Shown here one piece after another: positions 22,583 through 30,621 of a stretch of DNA of 64,000 bases. Made by a program: the position numbers and the translations under genes. Origin of the DNA: Acaudatibacter sp035532115 (GTDB lineage Bacteria > Pseudomonadota > Alphaproteobacteria > Caulobacterales > Caulobacteraceae); assembly GCA_035532115.1 (NCBI GenBank), contig DATKRO010000099.1:1-64000 (forward strand), read 5' to 3'. The notes under the pieces were generated by a model. The model saw only the letters and a list, made by a program, of their open reading frames with translations. It was not told where the DNA came from and made no database searches. Numbering within the stretch: position 1 is the stretch's first letter; the number at the start of each line of letters is the position of its first letter.

Positions 22583-23830
22583 ATGGCGGACGGGTCGGTT
22601 CAGATCAACCCAGAGGCGCGCGAGCGGGCCTGGTCGATGCCGCTGGCCGAGATCGACGTCGCCGATCCGGCTCTCTTCCAGTCCGACAGCCACTGGCCCT
22701 ATTTCGAGCGCCTGCGCCGCGAGGATCCGGTGCACCATGCGGTCAATCCCGAGCACGGCGCCTACTGGTCGGTGACCAAGTACAAGGACATCATGGACAT
22801 CGACACCAACCATCAGGTGTTCTCGTCCGAGCGCGGCATCACCATCGGCGATCCGAACGAGGAGTTCCGGATGCCGATGTTCATCGCCATGGATCCGCCC
22901 AAGCACGACGCCCAGCGCAAGGTGGTCTCGCCCATCGTCTCGCCGCAGAGCCTCGCGCAGATGGAGGGGCTGATCCGCTCGCGCGCCGCCGCGATCCTCG
23001 ACGAACTGCCGCGCGGCGAGACCTTCGACTGGGTGGACCGGGTCTCCATCGAACTCACCACCCAGATGCTGGCCACCCTCTTCGACTTCCCCTTCGAGGA
23101 GCGGCGCAAGCTGACCTACTGGTCGGACATGGCCACCGCCGCGCCGGGCACGCCGCGCTGTCCCTCCATCGAGTTCAAGCGCGAGAAGCTGATGGAGTGC
23201 CTCAACTATTTCATCGGGCTCTGGAACCAGCGGGTGAACGCCGAGCCCGGCGCCGATCTCATCTCCATGCTCGCCCACGGCGAGGCGACGCGGAACATGG
23301 AGCCGATGGAGTATCTCGGCAATGTCGTGCTGCTGATCGTCGGCGGCAACGACACCACGCGCAACACCATCTCGGGCTCGATCCTGGCGCTGAACCAGAA
23401 CCCGGACCAGTACGCAAAGCTGCGCGCCCACCCGGAGCTGCTGCCCTCGATGGTCTCCGAGACCATCCGCTGGCAGACTCCCCTCGCCCACATGCGCCGC
23501 ACCGCCCTCGAGGATTTCGAGTTCCGCGGCCGCCGCATCAAGGCCGGCGACAAGGTGATCATGTGGTACGTCTCGGGCAACCGCGACGAGGAGGTGATCG
23601 AGAACCCCAACGCCTACATCATCGACCGCGAGCGGCCGCGCCAGCACCTCTCGTTCGGCTTCGGCATCCATCGCTGCGTCGGCAATCGCCTCGCCGAGAT
23701 GCAGCTGCGCGTCATCTGGGAGGAGATCCTAGCGCGCTTCCCGAGCATCGAGCTGATGGGCGAGCCGACCCGCGTCTATTCGTCGTTCGTCAAGGGCTAC
23801 GAGCACATGCCGGTGCGCATCCCGGCCTGA
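22583..23830 (+). CDS. Cytochrome P450, CYP153-type terminal hydroxylase
   Basis: This heme monooxygenase probably hydroxylates the end carbon of medium-chain alkanes or fatty acids. MDPPKHDAQRKVVSPIVSP, VGGNDTTRNTISG in helix I, ETIRWQTPLAHMRRTA with the ExxR pair, and IKAGDKVIMWYVSGNRD are hallmarks of CYP153. The heme ligand is Cys365 in FGFGIHRCVGNRLAE. At 415 residues it has the usual length and no membrane anchor. ATG 22583 is preceded by GGGGGAG. CYP153 enzymes need a ferredoxin and a ferredoxin reductase; neither is in the window, so electrons must come from elsewhere in the genome. The gene stands alone after the MmyB-type regulator. Confidence 0.92.
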   Translation: MADGSVQINPEARERAWSMPLAEIDVADPALFQSDSHWPYFERLRREDPVHHAVNPEHGAYWSVTKYKDIMDIDTNHQVFSSERGITIGDPNEEFRMPMFIAMDPPKHDAQRKVVSPIVSPQSLAQMEGLIRSRAAAILDELPRGETFDWVDRVSIELTTQMLATLFDFPFEERRKLTYWSDMATAAPGTPRCPSIEFKREKLMECLNYFIGLWNQRVNAEPGADLISMLAHGEATRNMEPMEYLGNVVLLIVGGNDTTRNTISGSILALNQNPDQYAKLRAHPELLPSMVSETIRWQTPLAHMRRTALEDFEFRGRRIKAGDKVIMWYVSGNRDEEVIENPNAYIIDRERPRQHLSFGFGIHRCVGNRLAEMQLRVIWEEILARFPSIELMGEPTRVYSSFVKGYEHMPVRIPA

Positions 23831-23871
23831 CGCGGGGGCGGGGCGGCGGTTCGACCCTTGCGGAACGCGGC

Positions 23872-24039
23872 CTAGCGAACGAAGAGGCGAAGCACCTCGT
23901 AGGCGCACCAGCCCCAGGCCAGGATGCCGCCGGCGGCGAGCAGCGACTCGACGGTGGGGAACCTGTCGGCGGCGCGGCGGCCGCGGCTGCGCCGCACCCG
24001 CGGCCTCGCCGCCATCTGCATCCAATCGTGAACGGCCAT
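23872..24039 (-). CDS. Small membrane protein (55 aa)
   Basis: This 55-residue protein is unrecognised. The N-terminal half is strongly basic (RPRVRRSRGRRAADR), followed by one hydrophobic segment, SLLAAGGILAWGWCAYEVLR, and an Arg-rich end. It therefore looks like a small single-pass inner-membrane protein. ATG 24039 is chosen because an upstream in-frame ATG (24105) would add low-complexity sequence. It is the last gene of the minus-strand group led by the YCII protein and the sigma factor, 69 bases after the VOC gene. It could belong to that module, but this is only positional. Confidence 0.5.
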   Translation of the reverse strand: MAVHDWMQMAARPRVRRSRGRRAADRFPTVESLLAAGGILAWGWCAYEVLRLFVR

Positions 24040-24108
24040 TGTCCTGGAACCAGACACCGTGGGACCTTGCGCGCCTGGCGACGCAAGAGCGGCGCCAGGC
24101 GCCACGGG

Positions 24109-24534
24109 TCACTGCGGCGCGGCGGGCTGGTCGATGCCCCAGTGGATGGCGAAGGGATCGGTCACCGCCCCCCAGAGGTCGCCCCAGAACATCTTCTGGA
24201 ACGGCGTGGTCACCGTGCAGCCGGCGTTCACGGCCCGGTCGAACCAGGCCTGGCCGTCGGGAACGAGGAGCTGCAGGGTGATGCTGTGGGTCGGCTGGAA
24301 CGGGAAGCCGTGCTCGGGCATGGCGTCCATGACCATGAGGAGGCCGCCATTGATCTCCAGCTGACAGTTCATCAGGCGCTTGCCGTCGCCGGCGAGGCTG
24401 CGCGAGCGCTCCCTGGCCCCGAAGGCGCGCTGGTAGAAGGCCACGGCGTCGCTCGCGCCCTCGACCTGGATGTAGGGGATGACGCCGCGCGTCAGGGCGT
24501 CCTGGGTGGGCGCGGCTTTGGTTTGGACGGCCAT
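24109..24534 (-). CDS. VOC-superfamily protein (PhnB-like)
   Basis: This 141-residue member of the vicinal-oxygen-chelate/glyoxalase fold is of the PhnB/3-demethylubiquinone type. Typical blocks are GVIPYIQVEGASDAVAFYQ, LEINGGLLMVMDAMPEHG, WFDRAVNAGCTV and FWGDLWGAVTDPFAIHW. Such proteins are usually metal-dependent lyases or binders, but the substrate cannot be read. It lies 123 bases downstream of the ECF42-type sigma gene on the same strand. VOC and DGPF/YCII proteins often travel with this sigma group, so it is probably part of the same regulon. Confidence 0.83.
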   Translation of the reverse strand: MAVQTKAAPTQDALTRGVIPYIQVEGASDAVAFYQRAFGARERSRSLAGDGKRLMNCQLEINGGLLMVMDAMPEHGFPFQPTHSITLQLLVPDGQAWFDRAVNAGCTVTTPFQKMFWGDLWGAVTDPFAIHWGIDQPAAPQ

Positions 24535-24657
24535 GGGATGTCCTCCTCTGGGACCGACGATGGGAAAGTGCGTTCTTCAGGGCGGGCTCTGGCCCGCTCG
24601 CCCCGAGGACGCGGCGGCGGCGGCGGGGCCGACAATCGCGGCGGCGAATTGATGCGC

Positions 24658-25923
24658 TCAGCGGACGGCCGATGGCGGCTGCGCCTCCCTCGCCAGACGG
24701 TCGAGGTGGGCGCGGATGTGGGTGGCTTCGGCGGCGGTGTTGGCGAGCGCTATGGCGCGGTCGAAGGCGGCGCGGGCTTCGCTGGCGCGCCCCAACTGCA
24801 TCAGCAGCGCCCCCCTGACGCCGAAGAAGTGGAAGTAGCCGCCGAGGCGAGGCGCCAGCGGCTCGATCATGGCCAGCGCCGCGGCCGGCCCGGCGACCTT
24901 GGCGACGGCGACGGCGCGGTTCAGGGTCACCACCGGGGACGGCTCGAGGCGCTCCAGGGCGCCGTAGAGGCGCTCGATCTGCGGCCAGTCGGTGTCTTCG
25001 GGGCGGGCAGCGCGGGCGTGCAGGGCGGCGATGGCGGCCCGCACCTGGTGGGGTCCGCGACGGCGATGGCGCATGGCCTTGTCGAGGAGCGCCAGCCCCT
25101 CGCCGATCATGGTCCGGTTCCACGAAGACCGATCCTGGTCCTCGAGCAGCACGATCTGGCCGTCGGCGTCCACCCGCGCGCCCGCCCGCGCATGCTGGAT
25201 CAGCATCAGCGCCAGGAGGCCCATGATCTCCGACTCGGCCGGAAACAGCCGCAGCAGCAGGCGCGCCAGCCGGATCGCCTCGCCGCAGAGGGACGCCCGC
25301 GCGCCCGCCGGGTCGTCGGCGGCCGAATAGCCCTCGTTGAAGACGAGATAGATCATGTCGGCGACCACGCCCAGGCGCTGGGCTCGCTCGACGGCGCCCG
25401 GGGCTTCGAACGGAACCTCGGCCTTGGCGATGCGCGCCTTGGCCCGGGTGATGCGCTGCTCCATGGCGCTCTCGCCGACCAGGAAGGCGCGGGCGATCTG
25501 GGCGACGCCGAGGCCGCAGACGATGCGCAGAGCCAGCGCGATCTGCTGCGTCGCCGGCAGTTCCGAATGGCAGCAGACGAACAGCAGGCGCAGCACGTCG
25601 TCGCGGTAGTGGGCGCCATCGAGCCGCTCGGCCAGCGGCGCCTCGACGTCGCCCAGGTCTGAAATCGCCTCCTCCGGCGGCAGCTCGGTCTGCCGGCGGA
25701 TGCGGCGCGTCTGGTCGATGCCGCTGTTGCGCCCCACCAGAATCAGCCAAGCCGCGGGATCGCGCGGCGGCCCGTTGCGCGGCCAGGCGCGCAGCGCCCT
25801 CAGGCAGGCGTCCTGGAACGCCTCCTCGGCGATGTCGAGGTCGCGGAAATAGCGCAGCAGCGCGCCCAGCGCCTGGGGCCTGGCGGCGGTGATCGCCGCC
25901 TCGATCCAGGCGAGGTCGCTCAC
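24658..25923 (-). CDS. ECF sigma factor with C-terminal TPR-like extension (ECF42 type)
   Basis: This 421-residue RNA polymerase sigma factor has region 2 near the start (ALLRYFRDLDIAEEAFQDAC) and region 4 with LPATQQIALALRIVCGLG and QIARAFLVGESAMEQRITRA. A helical extension of about 200 residues follows, where IYLVFNEGYSA and VTLNRAVAVAKVAGPAAA are family blocks. This long extension and the link to a DGPF/YCII gene define the ECF42 group, which works without an anti-sigma factor and whose extension is needed for activity. GTG 25923 overlaps the YCII gene's stop by four bases (GTGA), so the two are coupled. Likely targets are this operon and similar small enzymes. Confidence 0.88.
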   Translation of the reverse strand: MSDLAWIEAAITAARPQALGALLRYFRDLDIAEEAFQDACLRALRAWPRNGPPRDPAAWLILVGRNSGIDQTRRIRRQTELPPEEAISDLGDVEAPLAERLDGAHYRDDVLRLLFVCCHSELPATQQIALALRIVCGLGVAQIARAFLVGESAMEQRITRAKARIAKAEVPFEAPGAVERAQRLGVVADMIYLVFNEGYSAADDPAGARASLCGEAIRLARLLLRLFPAESEIMGLLALMLIQHARAGARVDADGQIVLLEDQDRSSWNRTMIGEGLALLDKAMRHRRRGPHQVRAAIAALHARAARPEDTDWPQIERLYGALERLEPSPVVTLNRAVAVAKVAGPAAALAMIEPLAPRLGGYFHFFGVRGALLMQLGRASEARAAFDRAIALANTAAEATHIRAHLDRLAREAQPPSAVR

Positions 25924-26291
25924 GTCGGCAGCACCCCCGGCAGGAAGAGGCGCAGCGGCCTGATCTCGTAGGCGCCGCCGGGATTGGCCTTGGCGAGATC
26001 GCGGGCGACCCCCAGGGCCTCGTCGAGATCCTCGCAGTCGATCACGTAGAAGCCGAGCAGCTGCTCCTTGGTCTCGGCATAGGGGCCGTCGAGCACCAGC
26101 GGCGTATCGGAGTCCTTGCGCAAGGTGGTGGCGGCCGTCGTCGGCATCAGCCGTACGGCGGGACCGAACTTGCGCTTCGCGACCAGGCCCTGGTGGACCT
26201 TGTCGAGCCCGGCCATCACCGCGTCGTCCTCCTCCTGGCTCCAGGAGAACACGGCGTCTTCGTCGTTGTAGCAGAGGAAAGCGTAGAGCAT
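25920..26291 (-). CDS. YCII/DGPF-domain protein
   Basis: This 123-residue YciI-related protein is of the DGPF type named after the LDGPYAETKEQLLGFYVID block here. It begins MLYAFLCYNDEDAVFSWSQ and has the dimeric alpha+beta fold. Its biochemical role is unknown; members are almost always encoded with ECF42-type sigma factors, exactly as here, where the sigma gene starts inside this gene's stop codon. It is the first gene of the operon. The 138-base gap to the divergent secreted-protein gene must hold the promoter, but I see no clear boxes. Confidence 0.87.
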   Translation of the reverse strand: MLYAFLCYNDEDAVFSWSQEEDDAVMAGLDKVHQGLVAKRKFGPAVRLMPTTAATTLRKDSDTPLVLDGPYAETKEQLLGFYVIDCEDLDEALGVARDLAKANPGGAYEIRPLRLFLPGVLPT

Positions 26292-26430
26292 GGCGCACGT
26301 GGCTCCTGTTCATAAAGAGGACGCCTCGGAACCGCCCTAGCCGACAGCCGGGCGCGATACAAACGCGGCCGGCGGGACAAGGCAACGCCTCGACGCCCGG
26401 CGCGTTTGCCCTGGCGGAGGAGATCTGCGC

Positions 26431-26808
26431 ATGCGAGCGACGACCATCGCCCTGGCCGCGGCGGGGCTGATCGCCGGCGCGGCGGCCAAGCCGCCGCTCG
26501 TCGCCGCGCCGCCCGACATCTCGGCGGCGTTCCAGAACACCATCGTTTCGACCTATCCGGACGGACGACAGGCGGAGCTGTGGCTCAATGCCGACGGAAC
26601 CTACACCGCCGAAGGGCGCGCCCACGACCGCTCGAAGGGCCACTGGAAGATCCGGGGCGAAAAGCTTTGCCTGAGCCAGTCGAGTCCGTTCGTGTTCGGC
26701 TTCACCTTCTGCACGCCGCTGCACGGCGGCGGCGTCGGCACGAGCTGGCGCGGCAAGGCGGTGACCGGCGAGCCCATCCAGATCACGGTGGTGAAGGGGC
26801 GCGCCTGA
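26431..26808 (+). CDS. Secreted hypothetical protein (125 aa)
   Basis: The family is not recognised. The 125-residue protein has an N-terminal signal peptide (MRATTIALAAAGLIAGAAA) and a small beta-rich mature part: STYPDGRQAELWLNADGTY, SKGHWKIRGEKLCLSQS and FTFCTPLHGGG. Two cysteines in that region could form a disulfide. The pattern resembles small periplasmic lipocalin-like or META-like domains that compare a 'tested' strand with 'W-x-I-x-G', but this is only a guess. GGAGGAG lies upstream of the ATG. Its 3' end overlaps the converging GtrA gene by 26 bases. Confidence 0.65.
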   Translation: MRATTIALAAAGLIAGAAAKPPLVAAPPDISAAFQNTIVSTYPDGRQAELWLNADGTYTAEGRAHDRSKGHWKIRGEKLCLSQSSPFVFGFTFCTPLHGGGVGTSWRGKAVTGEPIQITVVKGRA

Positions 26809-27217
26809 GCGCCCGTCCGAACACCCACAGGCGCGCGCAGGTGTAGTTGCACGTCCAGGCGCACGCCGCGCCTATGCAGAGCGCCACGTAGCGGTCCGAG
26901 ACCAGGGGCCAGCGACTCGCGATCAGGCCCAGGAACAGCAGATAGTTGACGAGATTGCCGCTGCCGCTCGAGGCCATGTGCCGCGCCCACTGGCGCGGCC
27001 ACGCGCCCAGGTGCAGGCGCCGGAACACATAGAGCCCGTTCAGCACGAAGGTCGCCTGCATGGCCCAGAACAGCGAGATCAGCCGCGCCACCGGCGCGGA
27101 GAGCCCCGAAGCCGTGCTGGTGTAGAGCAACAGGCCATCGACCGCGAACCCGGCCAGGCTGACAATCATGTGCCCGCGAATCGTCGCCGCTTCGTGGCGC
27201 ACGTCGGCTTGGATCAT
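26783..27217 (-). CDS. GtrA-family membrane protein
   Basis: This 144-residue protein has about four transmembrane helices, of the GtrA family, thought to flip polyprenyl-linked sugars. Helices run around MIVSLAGFAVDGLLLYTS, LISLFWAMQATFVLNGLYVF, NLVNYLLFLGLIASRWP and VALCIGAACAWTCNYTCARL. The motif FVLNGLYVFRR and the final N-Y-x-x-x-R-x-W-V-F are typical. It is a stand-alone version of the domain fused to the GT2 enzyme at 12.5–13.6 kb, but no glycosyltransferase lies beside it. It is followed on the same strand, 45 bases upstream, by the glutathione S-transferase gene. Confidence 0.8.
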   Translation of the reverse strand: MIQADVRHEAATIRGHMIVSLAGFAVDGLLLYTSTASGLSAPVARLISLFWAMQATFVLNGLYVFRRLHLGAWPRQWARHMASSGSGNLVNYLLFLGLIASRWPLVSDRYVALCIGAACAWTCNYTCARLWVFGRALRRAPSPP

Positions 27218-27262
27218 CCAGTACGAACGTGCGGCGCGGGGGCCGGTTCGGCGGAGGTTGCC

Positions 27263-27880
27263 TCAGGCGCTGGCGGCGGCGCTGGGGCGGGCGCCGACGC
27301 GTTCGCGCCAGGCCGCCAGGTTGCGGTTGGCCGCATCGAGCGGCTGGCCCACCTGGGCGCCGAATTCGACGAAGCAGTAGAGCAGCACGTCGGCCAGGGT
27401 GAAGCGGTCGCCGACGATGAAGGTGCGGCCCTCGATCAGGCCGTCAAGCCAGGCGAGCTTCTCGCGCGCCACCGCCTTCAGGTCGTCCGCCGCCTGCGGG
27501 ATGCAGTGCACGCGGCTTTCGAACAGCCGCAGCCCTTGCGAGAACCGGAACCCGTTGGCCATCGGCTCGCAGATGTTGAGGTCGATGCGCCGCGTCCACA
27601 TGCGCGCCACGCCGCGCTCCTCGGGGTCGGCGCCGATCAGCGGCGGGCTCGGGTGGATTTCCTCGAGATATTCGCAGATCGGCAGTATCTCGGCCAGGAC
27701 CATGCCGTCGTCGAGTTCGAGCGCCGGCATCTGGCCGGCGGGATTCCTGGCCAGGTGAGCCGCCTGGCGGTTCTCTCCGGTCATCAGGTCGACATCGACC
27801 CTGGGGATGTCGAGGCCCTTTTCGGCCATGAACATCTTCACGACGCGCGGATTGGGTCCGATCGAATTGTAGAACTTCAT
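27263..27880 (-). CDS. Glutathione S-transferase
   Basis: This 205-residue soluble GST has an N-terminal thioredoxin-like domain (MKFYNSIGPNPRVVKMFMAE) and the cis-proline/glutathione-binding block NPAGQMPALELDDG followed by ILPICEYLEE. The helical C-terminal domain contains IVGDRFTLADVLLYCFVEF, whose Asp is the N-capping residue of helix alpha6. The expected Ser/Tyr near the N-terminus is Ser6. ATG 27880 is used; the long upstream frame is a shadow of argJ. It is divergent from argJ and transcribed towards the GtrA gene. The substrate is unknown and a general detoxification role is likely. Confidence 0.87.
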   Translation of the reverse strand: MKFYNSIGPNPRVVKMFMAEKGLDIPRVDVDLMTGENRQAAHLARNPAGQMPALELDDGMVLAEILPICEYLEEIHPSPPLIGADPEERGVARMWTRRIDLNICEPMANGFRFSQGLRLFESRVHCIPQAADDLKAVAREKLAWLDGLIEGRTFIVGDRFTLADVLLYCFVEFGAQVGQPLDAANRNLAAWRERVGARPSAAASA

Positions 27881-28023
27881 CGCCTTGCTGCTCCGGCCTT
27901 GACGCGCCGGCGAATAAGGGGCCATGCGCGGCGCCAGGGAAGACGGCAATGGCTGGGAAAGGCAAGGCTGACGATGGGGAAGCTGGGGGCGGCCGCCGCC
28001 GCGCCGCCGCCGGAGTCGGACCG

Positions 28024-29481
28024 ATGAGCCGCCCACCCGCCAGAACTCCTGCCGCCAAGCCTGGTCCGGCCAAGCCCGGCCCCGCCAAGCCCGCTCCGGC
28101 CAAGCCTGGCGAACTCGTGGGCCACACCCTCGAACGCGCCCTGGATCCGCTGAAGAGCGCCTGGAAGAACGCCGCCCAGAAGCGCGCCGACCGCCAGCTT
28201 CGGGAGGCGGCGGAGGGGGCGCCGGTCGCGGCCTCCGGCAAGCCCGGCCTCGCGGTCTCGCCCAACGCCGTGCCGTTTCCGGCCATCGCAGATGTCGCCG
28301 GGGTCGAACTCGCGGTCGGGCGCGCCGGGCTTTACCGTCACGAACGCAACGATCTGCTGCTGATGCGCTTCTCCGAAGGCACGACCTGCGCCGGCGTCTT
28401 CACGCGCCACGGGGTCGGCTCGGCGCCGGTGGACTGGTGCAAGCGGCAGCTGGAGGCGACCGAGGGGAGGAATATGCGCGCCCTGGTCGTCAACGCCGGC
28501 TGCGCCAACTCCTTCACCGGCAAGCCCGGCGCCGACGCCGCCCGCCGCGTCGCGTCGGCCGTGGCCAAGCGCCTGGAGTGCCGGCAGCGCGAGGTGATGA
28601 TGGCTTCCACCGGCGTCATCGGCGCGCTGCTGCCCGACGCCAAGATCACCGCCCGCATCCCCGAACTGGCGCGCGCCCTTTCCCCCGCCGGCTGGACCGA
28701 GGCGGCGCAGGCGATCATGACCACCGACACCTTCCCGAAGGGCGCCTGCGCGCAGGCCAGCATCGATGGCGAGGTCGTGCGCATCGCCGGCATCGCCAAG
28801 GGTTCGGGGATGATCGCCCCCGACATGGCGACCATGCTGGCCTTCGTCGCCACCGACGCCGCCATCGCCCCGGCCGCCCTGCAGGCGATGGCCCAGCTCT
28901 ATGTCCACGCCAGCTTCAACGCCGTAACGGTGGATGGCGACCGCTCGACCAACGACACCCTGCTCGTCTTCGCCACCGGCCAGTCGGGCGCGCCGAGGAT
29001 CGCCCGCGCCGGGGACGCCCGCCTGGCGGACTTCCGCGTCAAGCTCGAGAGCGTGCTGCTCGATCTGGCGCAGCAATTGGCGCGCGACGGCGAGGGCGCG
29101 ACCAAGTTCATCAAGATCGCGATCACCGGCGCGGTCTCCGCCGCTTCGGCGCGCAAGATCGCTCGCACGGTCGCCGAAAGCCCGCTGGTCAAGACCGCCT
29201 TCGCCGGCGAGGACGCCAACTGGGGCCGCATCGTCATGGCGGTGGGCCGCGCCGACGAGCCGATCAACCGCGAGCGCATCGCCATCCGCTTCGGCGACCT
29301 ATTCGCCGCCCGCGACGGCCGCGTCGCCGACGACTATTCGGAAGCAAGGCTCTCCAGCTACATGAAGCGGCGCGAACTCGAGGTCGGCGTGGACGTCGGC
29401 GTCGGTCGCGCCGGCGCGGTGATGTGGACCTGCGACCTGACGCACGGCTACGTCTCGATAAACGGCGACTACCGGAGCTGA
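28024..29481 (+). CDS. argJ: Bifunctional ornithine acetyltransferase / N-acetylglutamate synthase
   Basis: This is the arginine biosynthesis enzyme that recycles the acetyl group between N-acetylornithine and glutamate. The 485-residue precursor cleaves itself into two chains at Ala–Thr270 in GMIAPDMATML, where Thr270 becomes the nucleophile. Other family blocks are VVNAGCANSFTG, MASTGVIGALLP, IMTTDTFPKGA and GEDANWGRIVMAVGR. The protein is about 75 residues longer than usual at the N-terminus. The extra part has four 5-residue Ala-Lys-Pro repeats and then a helical stretch (LERALDPLKSAWKNAAQKR). ATG 28024 is chosen; an upstream ATG (27949) would lengthen it further. It is a single gene, divergent from GST. 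Confidence 0.93.
   Translation: MSRPPARTPAAKPGPAKPGPAKPAPAKPGELVGHTLERALDPLKSAWKNAAQKRADRQLREAAEGAPVAASGKPGLAVSPNAVPFPAIADVAGVELAVGRAGLYRHERNDLLLMRFSEGTTCAGVFTRHGVGSAPVDWCKRQLEATEGRNMRALVVNAGCANSFTGKPGADAARRVASAVAKRLECRQREVMMASTGVIGALLPDAKITARIPELARALSPAGWTEAAQAIMTTDTFPKGACAQASIDGEVVRIAGIAKGSGMIAPDMATMLAFVATDAAIAPAALQAMAQLYVHASFNAVTVDGDRSTNDTLLVFATGQSGAPRIARAGDARLADFRVKLESVLLDLAQQLARDGEGATKFIKIAITGAVSAASARKIARTVAESPLVKTAFAGEDANWGRIVMAVGRADEPINRERIAIRFGDLFAARDGRVADDYSEARLSSYMKRRELEVGVDVGVGRAGAVMWTCDLTHGYVSINGDYRS
28054..28113 (+). repeat. Four 15-base tandem repeats in argJ (AKPGP-like units)
   Basis: Four consecutive 15-base units start GCCAAGCC, each coding Ala-Lys-Pro-x-x. They lie within the N-terminal extension of ArgJ at codons 11–30. 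Repeat-number change would add or remove five residues without shifting the frame. Confidence 0.75.
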
Positions 29482-29497
29482 GGCGCCCGCCCGGCGA

Positions 29498-30499
29498 TCA
29501 GATGTCGATCACGACCTTGCCGAAGTGGCCGCCGTCGCGCATCAGGGCCAGGGCGTCGGCGAGGCGCTCGAGCGGGAAGCGGCGGTCGATCACCGGCTTC
29601 AGCTTCGCCGTGTCGATGGCGCGCACCATGTCCTCGGCGTGCTGGCGGCTGCCCACGGTGACGCCGCTGATCTTCAGGTTGCGGGCGAAGATCTCGACCA
29701 CCGACAGGTCCTTCACCGCTCCGGAGAGCACGCCGATCACGGCGATGTGGCCGCCGAGCGCGCAGGCGGCGATGGACTGGCGGAAGGTGCCGGCGCCGCC
29801 CACCTCGACCACGTGGTCGACGCCGCGTCCGCCGGTGAGCGCACGCGCCGCCCGCGCCCACTCCGGCTGGGCGCGGTAATTGATGGTCTCGTCGGCGCCC
29901 AGCGCCCGCGCCCGCTCCAGCTTCTCGTCGGACGAGGAGGTGACGATCACGAAGGCCCCGGCGAGCTTGGCGAACTGCAGCGCGAAGATCGAGACGCCGC
30001 CGGTGCCCTGGACCAGCACGCTCTGGCCGGCCATCAGCCGACCCTCGACCATCAGGCCGCGCCAGGCGGTGACGGCGGCGCAGGGCAGGCTCGCGGCCTC
30101 GGCGGCGTCGAAGCCGGCCGGCGCGCGCGTAACACCTTCGGCCGAGATCGCGATCGCTTCCTGGGCGCAGCCGTCGAGCACGCCGCCCAGCGCCGGCAGC
30201 AGTTCCGGCTTGGGCGGCCCCGCGATCCAGCCGGGAAAGAAGCTCGGCATCACCAGATCGCCTGCCTTGACGCGGGCGACTCCCTCGCCCACCGCCTCCA
30301 CGAACCCGGCGCCGTCCGAAAGCGGTATCAGGGGCAGGCGCGGAGCGGTGGGCGCGGTGACGGTGGCGAGATCGCGGTAATTGATCGAGGCGGCCTGGAG
30401 GCGGACGACCACCTGGCCGGGCCGCGGCTCCGGCGCGGGCCGATCGACGAGCGTCAGCCGCTCGAGCCCCGTTCCGCCGTCCAGAACCATCGCGCGCAT
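29498..30499 (-). CDS. MDR-family (zinc-free) alcohol dehydrogenase/quinone reductase
   Basis: This 333-residue NAD(P)-dependent medium-chain dehydrogenase/reductase has a GroES-like N-terminal domain with INYRDLATVTA and PLIPLSDGAGFVEAVGEGV. A Rossmann domain follows with GTGGVSIFALQFAKLAGA and GGAGTFRQSIAACALGGHI. The catalytic Cys/His zinc ligands of classic alcohol dehydrogenases are not present, so it is of the zinc-independent group that reduces quinones or enoyl compounds. It converges on argJ with 16 bases between the stops and is divergent from mutT. No partner indicates the substrate. Confidence 0.84.
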   Translation of the reverse strand: MRAMVLDGGTGLERLTLVDRPAPEPRPGQVVVRLQAASINYRDLATVTAPTAPRLPLIPLSDGAGFVEAVGEGVARVKAGDLVMPSFFPGWIAGPPKPELLPALGGVLDGCAQEAIAISAEGVTRAPAGFDAAEAASLPCAAVTAWRGLMVEGRLMAGQSVLVQGTGGVSIFALQFAKLAGAFVIVTSSSDEKLERARALGADETINYRAQPEWARAARALTGGRGVDHVVEVGGAGTFRQSIAACALGGHIAVIGVLSGAVKDLSVVEIFARNLKISGVTVGSRQHAEDMVRAIDTAKLKPVIDRRFPLERLADALALMRDGGHFGKVVIDI

Positions 30500-30621
30500 C
30501 GCCGTCGCTCCTCGAGACCCAGGCGGCAGACTCGCCGTCCTGACGCACGGTCCGTCAAATCGGTGGGGCGTGGCCGGATGCGGGACTATGAGACGCCTCT
30601 CGCCCGCATCTGGAGCCTCCG

